Below are positions 6,573-12,462 of a stretch of DNA of 12,462 nt, piece after piece. Position 1 is the stretch's first letter; each line of letters starts with the position of its first letter. Below the pieces are notes generated by a model that saw only the letters and a program-made list of their open reading frames with translations, made no database searches and was not told the origin of the DNA. A program made the position numbers and the translations under genes. This DNA comes from Cyclobacteriaceae bacterium (GTDB lineage Bacteria > Bacteroidota > Bacteroidia > Cytophagales > Cyclobacteriaceae), in NCBI GenBank assembly GCA_015492915.1, contig WGED01000566.1, positions 1-12,462 of the forward strand. Direction: 5' to 3'.

Positions 6573-7304
6573 TTATAGGTAAGTGATATCACCCTGATTC
6601 AGGATATCCATTCCGATCAGCTTAAGGAAAACAGAAGCCGTCACCTGCACATCGCGCCGGCAGTATTCGGCAATTCTGGCCAAGTCATGATTCTCATAAT
6701 ACACTTTGTTGACCTGACTGCCGTCGATATCATCCTTGCTGGAGTCGACGCCAAACAGCGTAGCAAGTAATTCGAGTGAGGTGAAATTTTTCCTGTCGCC
6801 AAACTTCCAAAGCTCCATCGTGTCAATATGATGAATTTCCCATGGTTTTTTGTTCCGCACATCCAGCGAAGGCGGCAATTCGATATCATTGACCAGCATC
6901 CTGCGGCACAGGTATGGAAAATCAAATTCGCGACCATTGTGCGCAACAAGTCGCAGATCGTCCTGCCTGAACTTCGAAAGAACCAGTTCCCTGAATTCCA
7001 GCAGCAACTCACGCTCGTCGGCGTTCGCGAATGATTTAATACGAAGCCCGAAAGTATCATCAGGTTCTTTCGTAAAAATCCCGACTGCGATGCAGATCAC
7101 TTTGCCAAATTCGGCATAGATGGCCCCTCTTTCAAAATACAATTCTTCCGGCGTCTGTTTTTCCTCACTGCGGATAAATGAAGCTTTTTTGTCCCACAAC
7201 TTCTGCAGCCTGTCATCCATATCTTTATAATGAGGGAATGCAGAGGCCGTCTCTATGTCAATGACAAGATAGTTCCTGAAATTACTTATAAAATCTTTTT
7301 TCAT
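6573..7304 (-). CDS. DnaQ-fold 3'-5' exonuclease, DNA polymerase B exonuclease-like
   Basis: A 243-residue protein of the DEDDy exonuclease superfamily. The three motifs are readable: ExoI VIDIET (D16, E18), ExoII HNGREFDFPYL (122-132, with D128) and ExoIII YCRRDVQ (Y214, D218). The tyrosine four residues before the last aspartate makes it DEDDy type. It resembles the predicted PolB-like 3'-5' exonuclease family (DNA_pol_B_exo2), free-standing with no polymerase domain. It should act on DNA or RNA 3' ends with two metal ions; the actual substrate is unknown. The start is an ATG at 7304, 54 nt after the membrane-protein gene. The fused ABC gene and RNase R follow closely on the same strand, which puts two nucleases in one likely transcript. 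The fold assignment is firm; the cellular role is not. Confidence 0.87.
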   Translation of the reverse strand: MKKDFISNFRNYLVIDIETASAFPHYKDMDDRLQKLWDKKASFIRSEEKQTPEELYFERGAIYAEFGKVICIAVGIFTKEPDDTFGLRIKSFANADERELLLEFRELVLSKFRQDDLRLVAHNGREFDFPYLCRRMLVNDIELPPSLDVRNKKPWEIHHIDTMELWKFGDRKNFTSLELLATLFGVDSSKDDIDGSQVNKVYYENHDLARIAEYCRRDVQVTASVFLKLIGMDILNQGDITYL

Positions 7305-7358
7305 TCATTTTACTTTTTGATTTGATCATTTCCTCATTACCAATCCGGCATTTTGACA

Positions 7359-7811
7359 TTAAAGACCAAACAGGGCGTCGAGAAGGAAATCAGAAAATGA
7401 CGACAATGTCAGGGCCCAGAAAATAGCGCTTATCAGCATATAAGTAAAAATCCTCTTCCTTTTACCTCCCAGAGTCATCACGATCAGAGTGCCTATGACG
7501 GGAGAAAATAACACGGGGGTAAAAAAGGAAACGCCGAACTCTCCATAGCCACGCCATATTTTCACTATCCTTCTGTTTCGTCTCGTAAATATCTTTTTAT
7601 CAGCTCTCCGGCTGAATTTTCTCATCAGCCACATTCTAAACTTCAACCCGAAAGAAGAGATAATAAAAACTGTCGTCATCATGCCGAGTACGGTCATGAC
7701 AGCAGTCAGCCAGTTGTTCAAACTAAATGCAGCGCCCACAGCAGGGCCACCGATAAATTTGAACATGCTAACAAGATATACAAGGAGATACTTCATCAAT
7801 TCTGCAAGCAT
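7359..7811 (-). CDS. Small integral membrane protein, function unknown
   Basis: I do not recognise a family with confidence. The 150-residue product is very hydrophobic, with four likely membrane segments at about 7-28, 33-55, 93-113 and 121-147. A strongly basic loop (about 57-88; many R and K, including FSRRADKK and RRNRRIVK) probably lies in the cytoplasm. Glycine- and proline-containing stretches, KFIGGPAVGAA (18-28) and FSPVIGTLIVMTLGG (102-116), are placed roughly symmetrically in the two halves and could be re-entrant or helix-breaking. The second half faintly recalls DedA-like or small multidrug-export proteins, which is only an impression. The ATG at 7811 lies 3 nt after the stop of the cation exchanger, so the two are almost certainly co-transcribed and translationally coupled; M6 (ATG at 7796) is an alternative start. 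It may be an accessory to the exchanger. Confidence 0.75.
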   Translation of the reverse strand: MLAELMKYLLVYLVSMFKFIGGPAVGAAFSLNNWLTAVMTVLGMMTTVFIISSFGLKFRMWLMRKFSRRADKKIFTRRNRRIVKIWRGYGEFGVSFFTPVLFSPVIGTLIVMTLGGKRKRIFTYMLISAIFWALTLSSFSDFLLDALFGL

Positions 7812-7814
7812 CAG

Positions 7815-8765
7815 CTAGACAAATACCGTATAAACATAAATGCCATATACTGTCAGTAATACAAGGCCGTCGGTACGACCCACTTCTCTCCGGATCACCA
7901 TTATCGGCAAAATCATCAGCGTCACCAGCATCATCCAGATGATGTCCTGGTTCAAAATCTTCTCATTGATCGGAATACTGGTTATGATGCTCGTAATACC
8001 CAGTATTGAAAAGATATTAAAAATATTGGACCCCATCAGATTGCCCAGGGCCAGGTCGCTGTGTCCTCTGTAAGATGCTATAGCGGCTGTCACCAGTTCG
8101 GGAAGGCTGGTGCCAAATGCAACAACGGTAAGACCAACCACTCTTTCCTCTACTCCAAGGGTGATGGCCAGTTCTTTGGCGCTGTTTACAAACCAGTCAC
8201 TGCCGTAATACAAGCCGACACCTCCGATGCCCATATAAACCAAATCCTTCCATATTTGTTTGGATGGGGTTTCGGGTATTTCACTCTCAGGCAATAGCTC
8301 CAAAGCCAGCTTTTCACTTTTTCTCGACTCGCGGATTATTAAAAACAGATAGACTGTCAGGATAACCATGAAAAATACTCCTTCAACAGGTCCTAAAATC
8401 CCGTTACGGGCCAACAGGTACAAGAGTATCGAAGCTCCCATCGTCACGGGCCAATCAATCCGGATGCTGTTGGGCGTCACTTTAACCGGTTGGATGAGCG
8501 CAGCCATGCCAAGCACCAAAGCCAGATTGCATATGTTTGAACCGATTACATTACCCACTGCTATGTCAGGGCTCCCTTTCAGAGCCGATTGAATCGATAT
8601 AAGTAGTTCAGGCGCGGAAGTACCAAAGGCAACAATGGTAAGTCCCACTACCAACGGGGATAGCCGGATCCGCAGAGCAATGCTCGACGCGCCGCGGACC
8701 AGATAATCACCTCCGGCAATCAGAACAATCAAGCCTATGATTAAAAGAATAATAGTTATTAACAT
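7815..8765 (-). CDS. Sodium/calcium exchanger of the YrbG (CaCA) family
   Basis: A 316-residue inner-membrane antiporter with about ten hydrophobic segments and the inverted duplication typical of the family. Repeat alpha-1 has VGLTIVAFGTSAPEL (40-54, E53) and GNVIGSNICN (71-80). Repeat alpha-2 has VGLTVVAFGTSLPEL (210-224, E223) and GNLMGSNIFN (241-250). The two glutamates and the GxxxGSN motifs are the ion-binding residues in known exchangers. A hydrophilic loop at about 145-170 separates the halves. It should exchange Ca2+ for Na+ (or H+) across the inner membrane; the exact ions are an inference. Length and motifs are complete. It is the first gene of the minus-strand block, starting from an ATG at 8765, and is followed after 3 nt by the unassigned small membrane protein. 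Confidence 0.93.
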   Translation of the reverse strand: MLITIILLIIGLIVLIAGGDYLVRGASSIALRIRLSPLVVGLTIVAFGTSAPELLISIQSALKGSPDIAVGNVIGSNICNLALVLGMAALIQPVKVTPNSIRIDWPVTMGASILLYLLARNGILGPVEGVFFMVILTVYLFLIIRESRKSEKLALELLPESEIPETPSKQIWKDLVYMGIGGVGLYYGSDWFVNSAKELAITLGVEERVVGLTVVAFGTSLPELVTAAIASYRGHSDLALGNLMGSNIFNIFSILGITSIITSIPINEKILNQDIIWMMLVTLMILPIMVIRREVGRTDGLVLLTVYGIYVYTVFV

Positions 8766-9041
8766 AATTTACTATCATTACAACTCCGGGACACGGCACA
8801 CAAACACCACCCCGGCAAAAAAGAAGGAGGCATGATACGTCTGCACAGATTTATAAAGCAACGCGATTTTCCCATATTTACAATCCTGAAGGCTCTTTAT
8901 CCGGTGCTATTATCAGCTAAAAATAAATTGCTTATTCAATCCCTAAATATAATTATAAATCATTACTATGATTTCCAGATCAAATTAATTTTAAGGTTCA
9001 GATAAAATAAGAGGATTAAAACAATCCGTAGTATCAGCATC
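8766..9041. promoter_or_regulatory. Divergent intergenic spacer between the cation exchanger and the peptidase
   Basis: Both flanking genes point outward, so this 276-nt spacer must carry promoters for each. The peptidase-proximal part (about 8924-9041) is very AT-rich and includes the palindromes TATAATTATA and AAATTAATTT. Several partial -10-like boxes occur there, but none has a convincing -33/-35 partner, so I name no specific promoter. In the exchanger leader, arms CCGGG/CCCGG (8786-8790 and 8811-8815) could pair around a 20-nt loop about 20 nt before the ATG; the stem is short and may be chance. No coding frame or RNA gene is seen. Confidence 0.4.
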
Positions 9042-9956
9042 ATGGAGAATTTGTTAAAAAAATTGTGTGAAATCCATAGCCCTTCCGGCGAAGAATTCAG
9101 CATGAAGGAGTTTATCCTGAAATATGTTGAAGAGCATTCCGGAAGCTGGATTGCCAAACCGGTGGTCTATGAGGGCAGTGCATTTCAGGATTGTCTCGTG
9201 CTTGTTTTCGGAGAACCAAAAGCAGCGGCATTTGCCCACATGGACACGACGGGATTTACCGTCAGGTATTTTGATCAGCTTATTCCCATCGGTTCGCCCG
9301 AAATATCAGGGAATGAGATGCTTTCAGGCTTTGATTCACTCGGGCCCATTGAATGCAAATTGATGATAGATAAGGAAAACCAATTACATTACCAATTCGG
9401 AAGAGCTATCGAGACGGGTACCACGCTGATTTATAAAAGCAATTTTCATGAGAATAAGGCAATTATTACCACACCGTATCTTGACAACCGCGCAGGCATC
9501 TATACATTACTCCGACTTGCAGAAACACTCGAGAACGGTGCTCTGGTTTTTTCCTGTTGGGAAGAACACGGCGGAGGCTCGGTGCCTTTTCTGGTGAAAT
9601 TTTTATACGAGCAGTTTGAAATACGAAAAATGCTCATCACTGATGTAACATGGCCTTCGGATGGTGTAAAACCCGGGCATGGCGTAGTGATTTCATACCG
9701 GGATCAAAATATTCCCCGTAAATCATATATCAACGAAATTACAAGGATGGCTATGGAAAAAAATATAAAATATCAGATCGAAGTAGAAGCCTATGGCTCC
9801 AGTGATGGCAGGGAAATACAAAATGCCCCGTTCCCCATAGACTGGTGCTTTGTTGGTCCGCCCGTATTATATCCCCACAGCGATCATGAAGAAATCGTAA
9901 TATCAGACCTCCGTGCAACGATCGATATCTATTCCGCTTTGATGAAAGAACTATAG
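9042..9956 (+). CDS. M42-like zinc/cobalt metallopeptidase (probable aminopeptidase)
   Basis: A 304-residue cytoplasmic protein with no signal peptide. The N-terminus ENLLKKLCEIHSPSGEE is the usual opening of the M20/M28/M42 clan. The likely metal ligands and catalytic residues appear in the right order: AHMDTTG (H66, D68), YLDNRAG (D148), WEEHGGGS (E174, E175), ITDVTWPSDG (D201) and YPHSDHEE (H279). This order matches M42 glutamyl/leucyl aminopeptidases, which trim peptides to amino acids. It is shorter than the usual 340-360 residues, and EEHGGG and WPSDG differ from the common M42 motifs, so it may form a side branch. The ATG at 9042 is the first start after an AT-rich spacer and has no clear ribosome binding site. 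It is read divergently from the exchanger and lies 85 nt before hpt. Peptidase clan firm; substrate unknown. Confidence 0.82.
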   Translation: MENLLKKLCEIHSPSGEEFSMKEFILKYVEEHSGSWIAKPVVYEGSAFQDCLVLVFGEPKAAAFAHMDTTGFTVRYFDQLIPIGSPEISGNEMLSGFDSLGPIECKLMIDKENQLHYQFGRAIETGTTLIYKSNFHENKAIITTPYLDNRAGIYTLLRLAETLENGALVFSCWEEHGGGSVPFLVKFLYEQFEIRKMLITDVTWPSDGVKPGHGVVISYRDQNIPRKSYINEITRMAMEKNIKYQIEVEAYGSSDGREIQNAPFPIDWCFVGPPVLYPHSDHEEIVISDLRATIDIYSALMKEL

Positions 9957-9999
9957 TTTTTAAAACATTCCTTGATTTCATTCCAATAAAATTTACCAG

Positions 10000-10007
10000 T
10001 ATATTTG
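10000..10007 (+). promoter_or_regulatory. Bacteroidota-type -7 box upstream of hpt
   Basis: TATATTTG is an exact match to the TAnnTTTG -7 element of the phylum. The -33 element is weak: a TTG at 9972-9974 is 25 nt away instead of about 20, and at the right distance there is only GATTT. Transcription would begin near 10014, giving a leader of about 28 nt before the ATG at 10042. The short inverted repeat TCGAT-TATT-ATCGA (10013-10026) would lie at the very 5' end of the mRNA. The site is placed to drive hpt-adk-obgE separately from the peptidase gene. Confidence 0.5.
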
Positions 10008-10041
10008 GGCCCTCGATTATTATCGATTTTTCGTCCGTAAC

Positions 10042-10569
10042 ATGCAAATACACGACCGTCATTTTGAGCTATTCATTCCCCACCGGCAGATCACTGAGAG
10101 GATTGTAGAAATGGCTACCCACGTCAATGAGGACTACTCCGACAAAAATCCATTATTTTTATCTATCCTCAACGGCGCTTTCATGTTTACTGCCGACCTT
10201 TTCAAGGAGATCAGCATCCCCGCCGAGATATCATTTATCAAGCTCAAATCGTACAGGGGCACCGAATCCACCGGAAAAGTCAAGGAACTGGTCGGCCTTG
10301 ATGATAATATCTTTGACCGGAATATTATTATCATCGAAGATATTGTGGATACAGGTAAAACACTGCATCATATCCTGGATGAATTCACGGATCTCGGAGC
10401 CAGATCAATCGAGGTGCTGACGCTGCTTTACAAGCCTGAAGCAAACAAAAATCCTGTTCATCTCAAGTATATCGGGTTTGAGATCCCCGATGTGTTTATT
10501 GTGGGTTATGGACTTGATTATAACGGATTAGGCAGAAACCTGAAAGACATTTATAAAATCATTGATTAA
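10042..10569 (+). CDS. hpt: Hypoxanthine phosphoribosyltransferase
   Basis: A 175-residue cytoplasmic enzyme that joins hypoxanthine (and probably guanine) to PRPP, giving IMP or GMP in purine salvage. The type I phosphoribosyltransferase PRPP motif is IIIIEDIVDTGKTL (95-108), with E99, D100 and the catalytic-base position D103. Upstream are the flexible-loop sequence SYRGTESTGK (70-79) and the early ILNGAFMF turn (42-49). Base-recognition residues are K131 in LLYKPEA and the segment PDVFIVGYGLDYNGLGRNL (149-167). Length is normal for bacterial Hpt. It is the first gene of a tight cluster, with adk 12 nt downstream and then obgE, an order common in Bacteroidota. No Shine-Dalgarno is visible before the ATG. 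Confidence 0.95.
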   Translation: MQIHDRHFELFIPHRQITERIVEMATHVNEDYSDKNPLFLSILNGAFMFTADLFKEISIPAEISFIKLKSYRGTESTGKVKELVGLDDNIFDRNIIIIEDIVDTGKTLHHILDEFTDLGARSIEVLTLLYKPEANKNPVHLKYIGFEIPDVFIVGYGLDYNGLGRNLKDIYKIID

Positions 10570-10581
10570 CCACCATATATT

Positions 10582-11157
10582 ATGCTTAATATCGTACTTT
10601 TTGGCCCCCCGGGGGCAGGCAAGGGAACCCAAAGTAAAAAGATTATCGAGAAATATCATCTCATACACCTCTCCACAGGCGAATTGCTCAGGGAACACAT
10701 GAGCAACGGAACGGAACTCGGTAAAGTAGCTCATACCTATATCGATCAGGGCAATCTGGTACCCGATGATCTCGTGATCAAAATGGTGGATGTAGAGATC
10801 GACAGCCATCCTGAAACCAATGGGTTCATTTTTGACGGTTTCCCGCGAACGGTAAAGCAAGCCGAGGCTCTTGATGAATTACTTGAGAAAAAAGGTGAGA
10901 AGATCGCCCTGATGATCGCACTGGACGTCGACGAAGAAGAGCTGAAAAACCGGCTCAAGCTCAGGGCGCAAATCTCCGGCCGTACCGACGATCAGGATGA
11001 AGAGCGTATCAACAACCGCATAGCCGTTTATAAAAAGGAAACTTTGCCGGTGGCGGAATACTATGAGAAACAATCAAAACTGAAGAGAATCAAAGGGGTC
11101 GGGGAGATTGACGAAATATTTAACGATATTTGCAAAGCAATTGATCAAGTTAAATAA
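10582..11157 (+). CDS. adk: Adenylate kinase, short form without the long LID domain
   Basis: A 191-residue enzyme catalysing ATP + AMP = 2 ADP. The P-loop is GPPGAGKGT (8-16). The AMP-binding part includes HLSTGELLREHM (29-40), the GNLVPDDLV segment (57-65) and FDGFPRT (84-90). In the lid region, LRAQISGRTDDQDEERINNR (127-146) goes straight from the first arginine to GRTDD. The roughly 30-residue LID insertion of the 214-residue E. coli type is absent, as is any zinc-binding cysteine set. This short form is common among Bacteroidota and resembles UMP/CMP kinases in length. It lies 12 nt after hpt and 11 nt before obgE, so all three are probably on one mRNA. The N-terminus and ATG are unambiguous. 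Confidence 0.96.
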   Translation: MLNIVLFGPPGAGKGTQSKKIIEKYHLIHLSTGELLREHMSNGTELGKVAHTYIDQGNLVPDDLVIKMVDVEIDSHPETNGFIFDGFPRTVKQAEALDELLEKKGEKIALMIALDVDEEELKNRLKLRAQISGRTDDQDEERINNRIAVYKKETLPVAEYYEKQSKLKRIKGVGEIDEIFNDICKAIDQVK

Positions 11158-11168
11158 TTCACGCTGTA

Positions 11169-12161
11169 TTGTCGTCTCCTAATTTTATTGATTATGTGAA
11201 GTTCTGTGCCCGTTCGGGTGCAGGTGGTGCAGGTTCCGCACATTTCAGAAGGGAAAAATTTGTGCCCAAAGGCGGGCCGGACGGTGGCGACGGTGGCCGC
11301 GGGGGGCATGTTATCCTCAGAGGGAATCGCCAGCTCTGGACACTTCTGCATCTCAAATACAAAAAGCATGTGATAGCCTCTCCCGGCAAACCCGGCGAAG
11401 GAGGCATGCGCACCGGGGCTGATGGCAAGGATGTGATACTGGAAGTGCCGCTCGGTACCGTCGCCAAAGACGCTGAGACCAATGAGATATTGCTTGAAAT
11501 AACCGAACATGGGCAGGAAGCCATTCTGACACCGGGAGGCAGAGGAGGCCTTGGTAATACGCGTTTCAAATCGGCCACAAACCAATCGCCCCGTTATGCC
11601 CAACCCGGAGAGCCCGGCAAAGAGCAATGGATAATCCTGGAGTTGAAAGTGCTGGCGGATGTGGGGCTGGTGGGCTTCCCGAATGCGGGTAAATCAACAC
11701 TACTATCAGTGATCTCCGCTGCCAAACCGGAAATTGCCGATTATCCCTTCACCACGCTCGTGCCTAATCTCGGTGTAGTGAAATACAGGGATTTTAAATC
11801 ATTTGTCGTCGCAGATATCCCGGGCCTGATCGAAGGTGCGGCTGAAGGCAGGGGCCTCGGGCATCGTTTTCTCAGACATATTGAGCGAAACGCTGTATTA
11901 TTGTTCATGATACCGGCAGACAGTAATGATATCATGAAGGACTATGAGGTATTGCTGAATGAGTTGAAAAAATACAATCCCGAATTGCTTGATAAAAAGC
12001 GGCTGCTCGCCGTCACCAAATCAGATCTGCTCGACGAAGAATTGATGACGGAGATGAAGAAGGAAATACCTGAAAATATTCCCTCTATTTTCATATCGTC
12101 TGTCACTCAACAGGGCATCGACGAATTAAAAGATCTCTTGTGGCATGCGATCAACGAATAA
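11169..12161 (+). CDS. obgE: Obg-family GTPase ObgE (CgtA)
   Basis: A 330-residue GTPase tied to late 50S ribosome assembly and stress signalling. The N-terminal Obg domain (about 1-158) has the glycine-rich pattern GAGGAGSAHFRREKFVPKGG and DGGDGGRGGHV. The GTPase domain follows, with G1 GFPNAGKST (169-177), switch I YPFTTLVPNLG (192-202), G3 DIPGLIEGA (216-224), G4 TKSD (283-286, T replacing the usual N of NKxD) and G5 SSV (310-312). It ends right after the G domain, without the C-terminal OCT domain of Gram-positive Obg. The start is TTG: between the in-frame TAA at 11151-11153 and this codon there is no ATG or GTG, and NFIDYVK then falls at the family's usual distance from the N-terminus. 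It is 11 nt behind adk. Confidence 0.94.
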   Translation: MSSPNFIDYVKFCARSGAGGAGSAHFRREKFVPKGGPDGGDGGRGGHVILRGNRQLWTLLHLKYKKHVIASPGKPGEGGMRTGADGKDVILEVPLGTVAKDAETNEILLEITEHGQEAILTPGGRGGLGNTRFKSATNQSPRYAQPGEPGKEQWIILELKVLADVGLVGFPNAGKSTLLSVISAAKPEIADYPFTTLVPNLGVVKYRDFKSFVVADIPGLIEGAAEGRGLGHRFLRHIERNAVLLFMIPADSNDIMKDYEVLLNELKKYNPELLDKKRLLAVTKSDLLDEELMTEMKKEIPENIPSIFISSVTQQGIDELKDLLWHAINE

Positions 12162-12163
12162 AA

Positions 12164-12193
12164 TGCCAATATGTCATAAATTTGCGATTGGCA
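12164..12193 (+). promoter_or_regulatory. Putative grpE promoter with flanking inverted repeat
   Basis: TAAATTTG (12177-12184) matches the Bacteroidota -7 consensus TAnnTTTG exactly. No -33 TTG is found at the usual distance, which falls inside the obgE end. The box is enclosed by a 7-bp inverted repeat, TGCCAAT (12164-12170) and ATTGGCA (12187-12193), with 16 nt between the arms. The arrangement is what a repressor operator over a promoter would look like. It is not the CIRCE element of HrcA. The leader before the grpE ATG would be about 45 nt. Chance occurrence of 7-bp arms is possible. Confidence 0.45.
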
Positions 12194-12236
12194 AAGTCAT
12201 TGCGGTCTCACAGTGTTCAAAAATACGATAGAAACT

Positions 12237-12462
12237 ATGACAAGAGTAAAAAATAAAGAAAAAACAGATAATCAAGAGGTTATGGACGGCAGGGAGGTCG
12301 TCGAGGAACATCATAAAAAATCAAAATCAGCCAAAGAAACAAGGCATGGTAAATCATCAGGCACCACTGATGCAAATTTGACAGAGCAACTGGAAAGTGC
12401 GTTGCAGCAGGTTGAGAAAGTCACTGCCGAACTGGAAGAGATGAAGGAGAAATATCTGAGGC
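12237..12462 (+). CDS. grpE: GrpE, nucleotide-exchange factor of DnaK (N-terminal part; cut by window edge)
   Basis: Seventy-five codons from an ATG at 12237 are visible, and the frame is open to the window's end. Residues 1-45 are polar and charged, with low complexity (many K, E, S), as in the disordered N-terminus of GrpE. From about 46 on, a heptad-like helix (LTEQLESALQQVEKVTAELE) leads into EEMKEKYLR, the typical start of the GrpE core (usually EKYLRLxAxFxNYRKR). GrpE releases ADP from DnaK. The conserved beta domain is outside the window, so the call rests on this N-terminal pattern and its place after obgE; dnaJ would be expected next. The ATG has no strong Shine-Dalgarno (GATAGAAACT precedes it). 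A second ATG at codon 16 is a less likely start. Confidence 0.82.
   Translation, partial: MTRVKNKEKTDNQEVMDGREVVEEHHKKSKSAKETRHGKSSGTTDANLTEQLESALQQVEKVTAELEEMKEKYLR

Noticed and set aside
8368..8376. A further CATGAAAAA copy.
   Set aside because: It lies inside the exchanger coding sequence and is not followed by the TTTTTCATG arm, so it is chance similarity.
12162..12236. CIRCE/HrcA operator upstream of grpE.
   Set aside because: No TTAGCACTC-N9-GAGTGCTAA or near match is present. The inverted repeat seen has unrelated arms.
1..12462. Mobile elements, CRISPR arrays, tRNA or rRNA genes, phage genes.
   Set aside because: No transposase or integrase frames, no regular direct repeats with spacers, no cloverleaf or rRNA-like stretch was seen. 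All long frames belong to conserved chromosomal families or to the one unassigned membrane protein.

Overview
This window looks like chromosomal DNA from a member of the Bacteroidota (Bacteroidetes). Four things suggest it: a complete start of a gldA-gldF-gldG cluster, the hpt-adk-obgE gene order, promoter-like TAnnTTTG boxes of the phylum's type ahead of hpt and grpE, and few Shine-Dalgarno sequences. The order or family cannot be fixed from sequence reading alone. Nearly all of the DNA is coding and conserved. I see no phage, insertion sequence, CRISPR array, rRNA or tRNA.

Layout. Positions 1-2378, minus strand, hold the Gld ABC system in transcription order gldA (ATPase), gldF (membrane permease) and gldG (auxiliary membrane protein, cut by the window's left edge). 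A good promoter lies just upstream of gldA. Positions 2598-8765, also minus strand, hold what may be one long transcription unit: a YrbG-type sodium/calcium exchanger, a small unassigned membrane protein 3 nt behind it, a DnaQ-fold 3'-5' exonuclease, a fused two-ATPase peptide-type ABC protein, and RNase R, whose start overlaps the ABC gene's end. The 219-nt gap between rnr and gldA carries a perfect 28-bp palindrome, a G-U-containing hairpin and a terminator-like hairpin with a T7 tract. A 276-nt AT-rich spacer (8766-9041) then separates this block from the divergent plus-strand genes.

The plus-strand half (9042-12462) encodes an M42-like metallopeptidase, then the tight cluster hpt-adk-obgE (purine salvage, adenylate balance and a ribosome-associated GTPase), and the first 75 codons of grpE, the Hsp70 nucleotide-exchange factor. 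obgE and the fused ABC gene both appear to start with TTG.

The protein-coding content is mostly ordinary, and I do not see a convincing new multi-gene system. The best non-routine signal is a small family of related hairpins with CATGAAAAA / TTTTTCATG arms. One copy follows the rnr stop by 5 nt, one forms the probable rnr terminator, and a degenerate copy lies just after the gldF stop. The second most interesting item is the unassigned four-helix membrane protein coupled to the cation exchanger.
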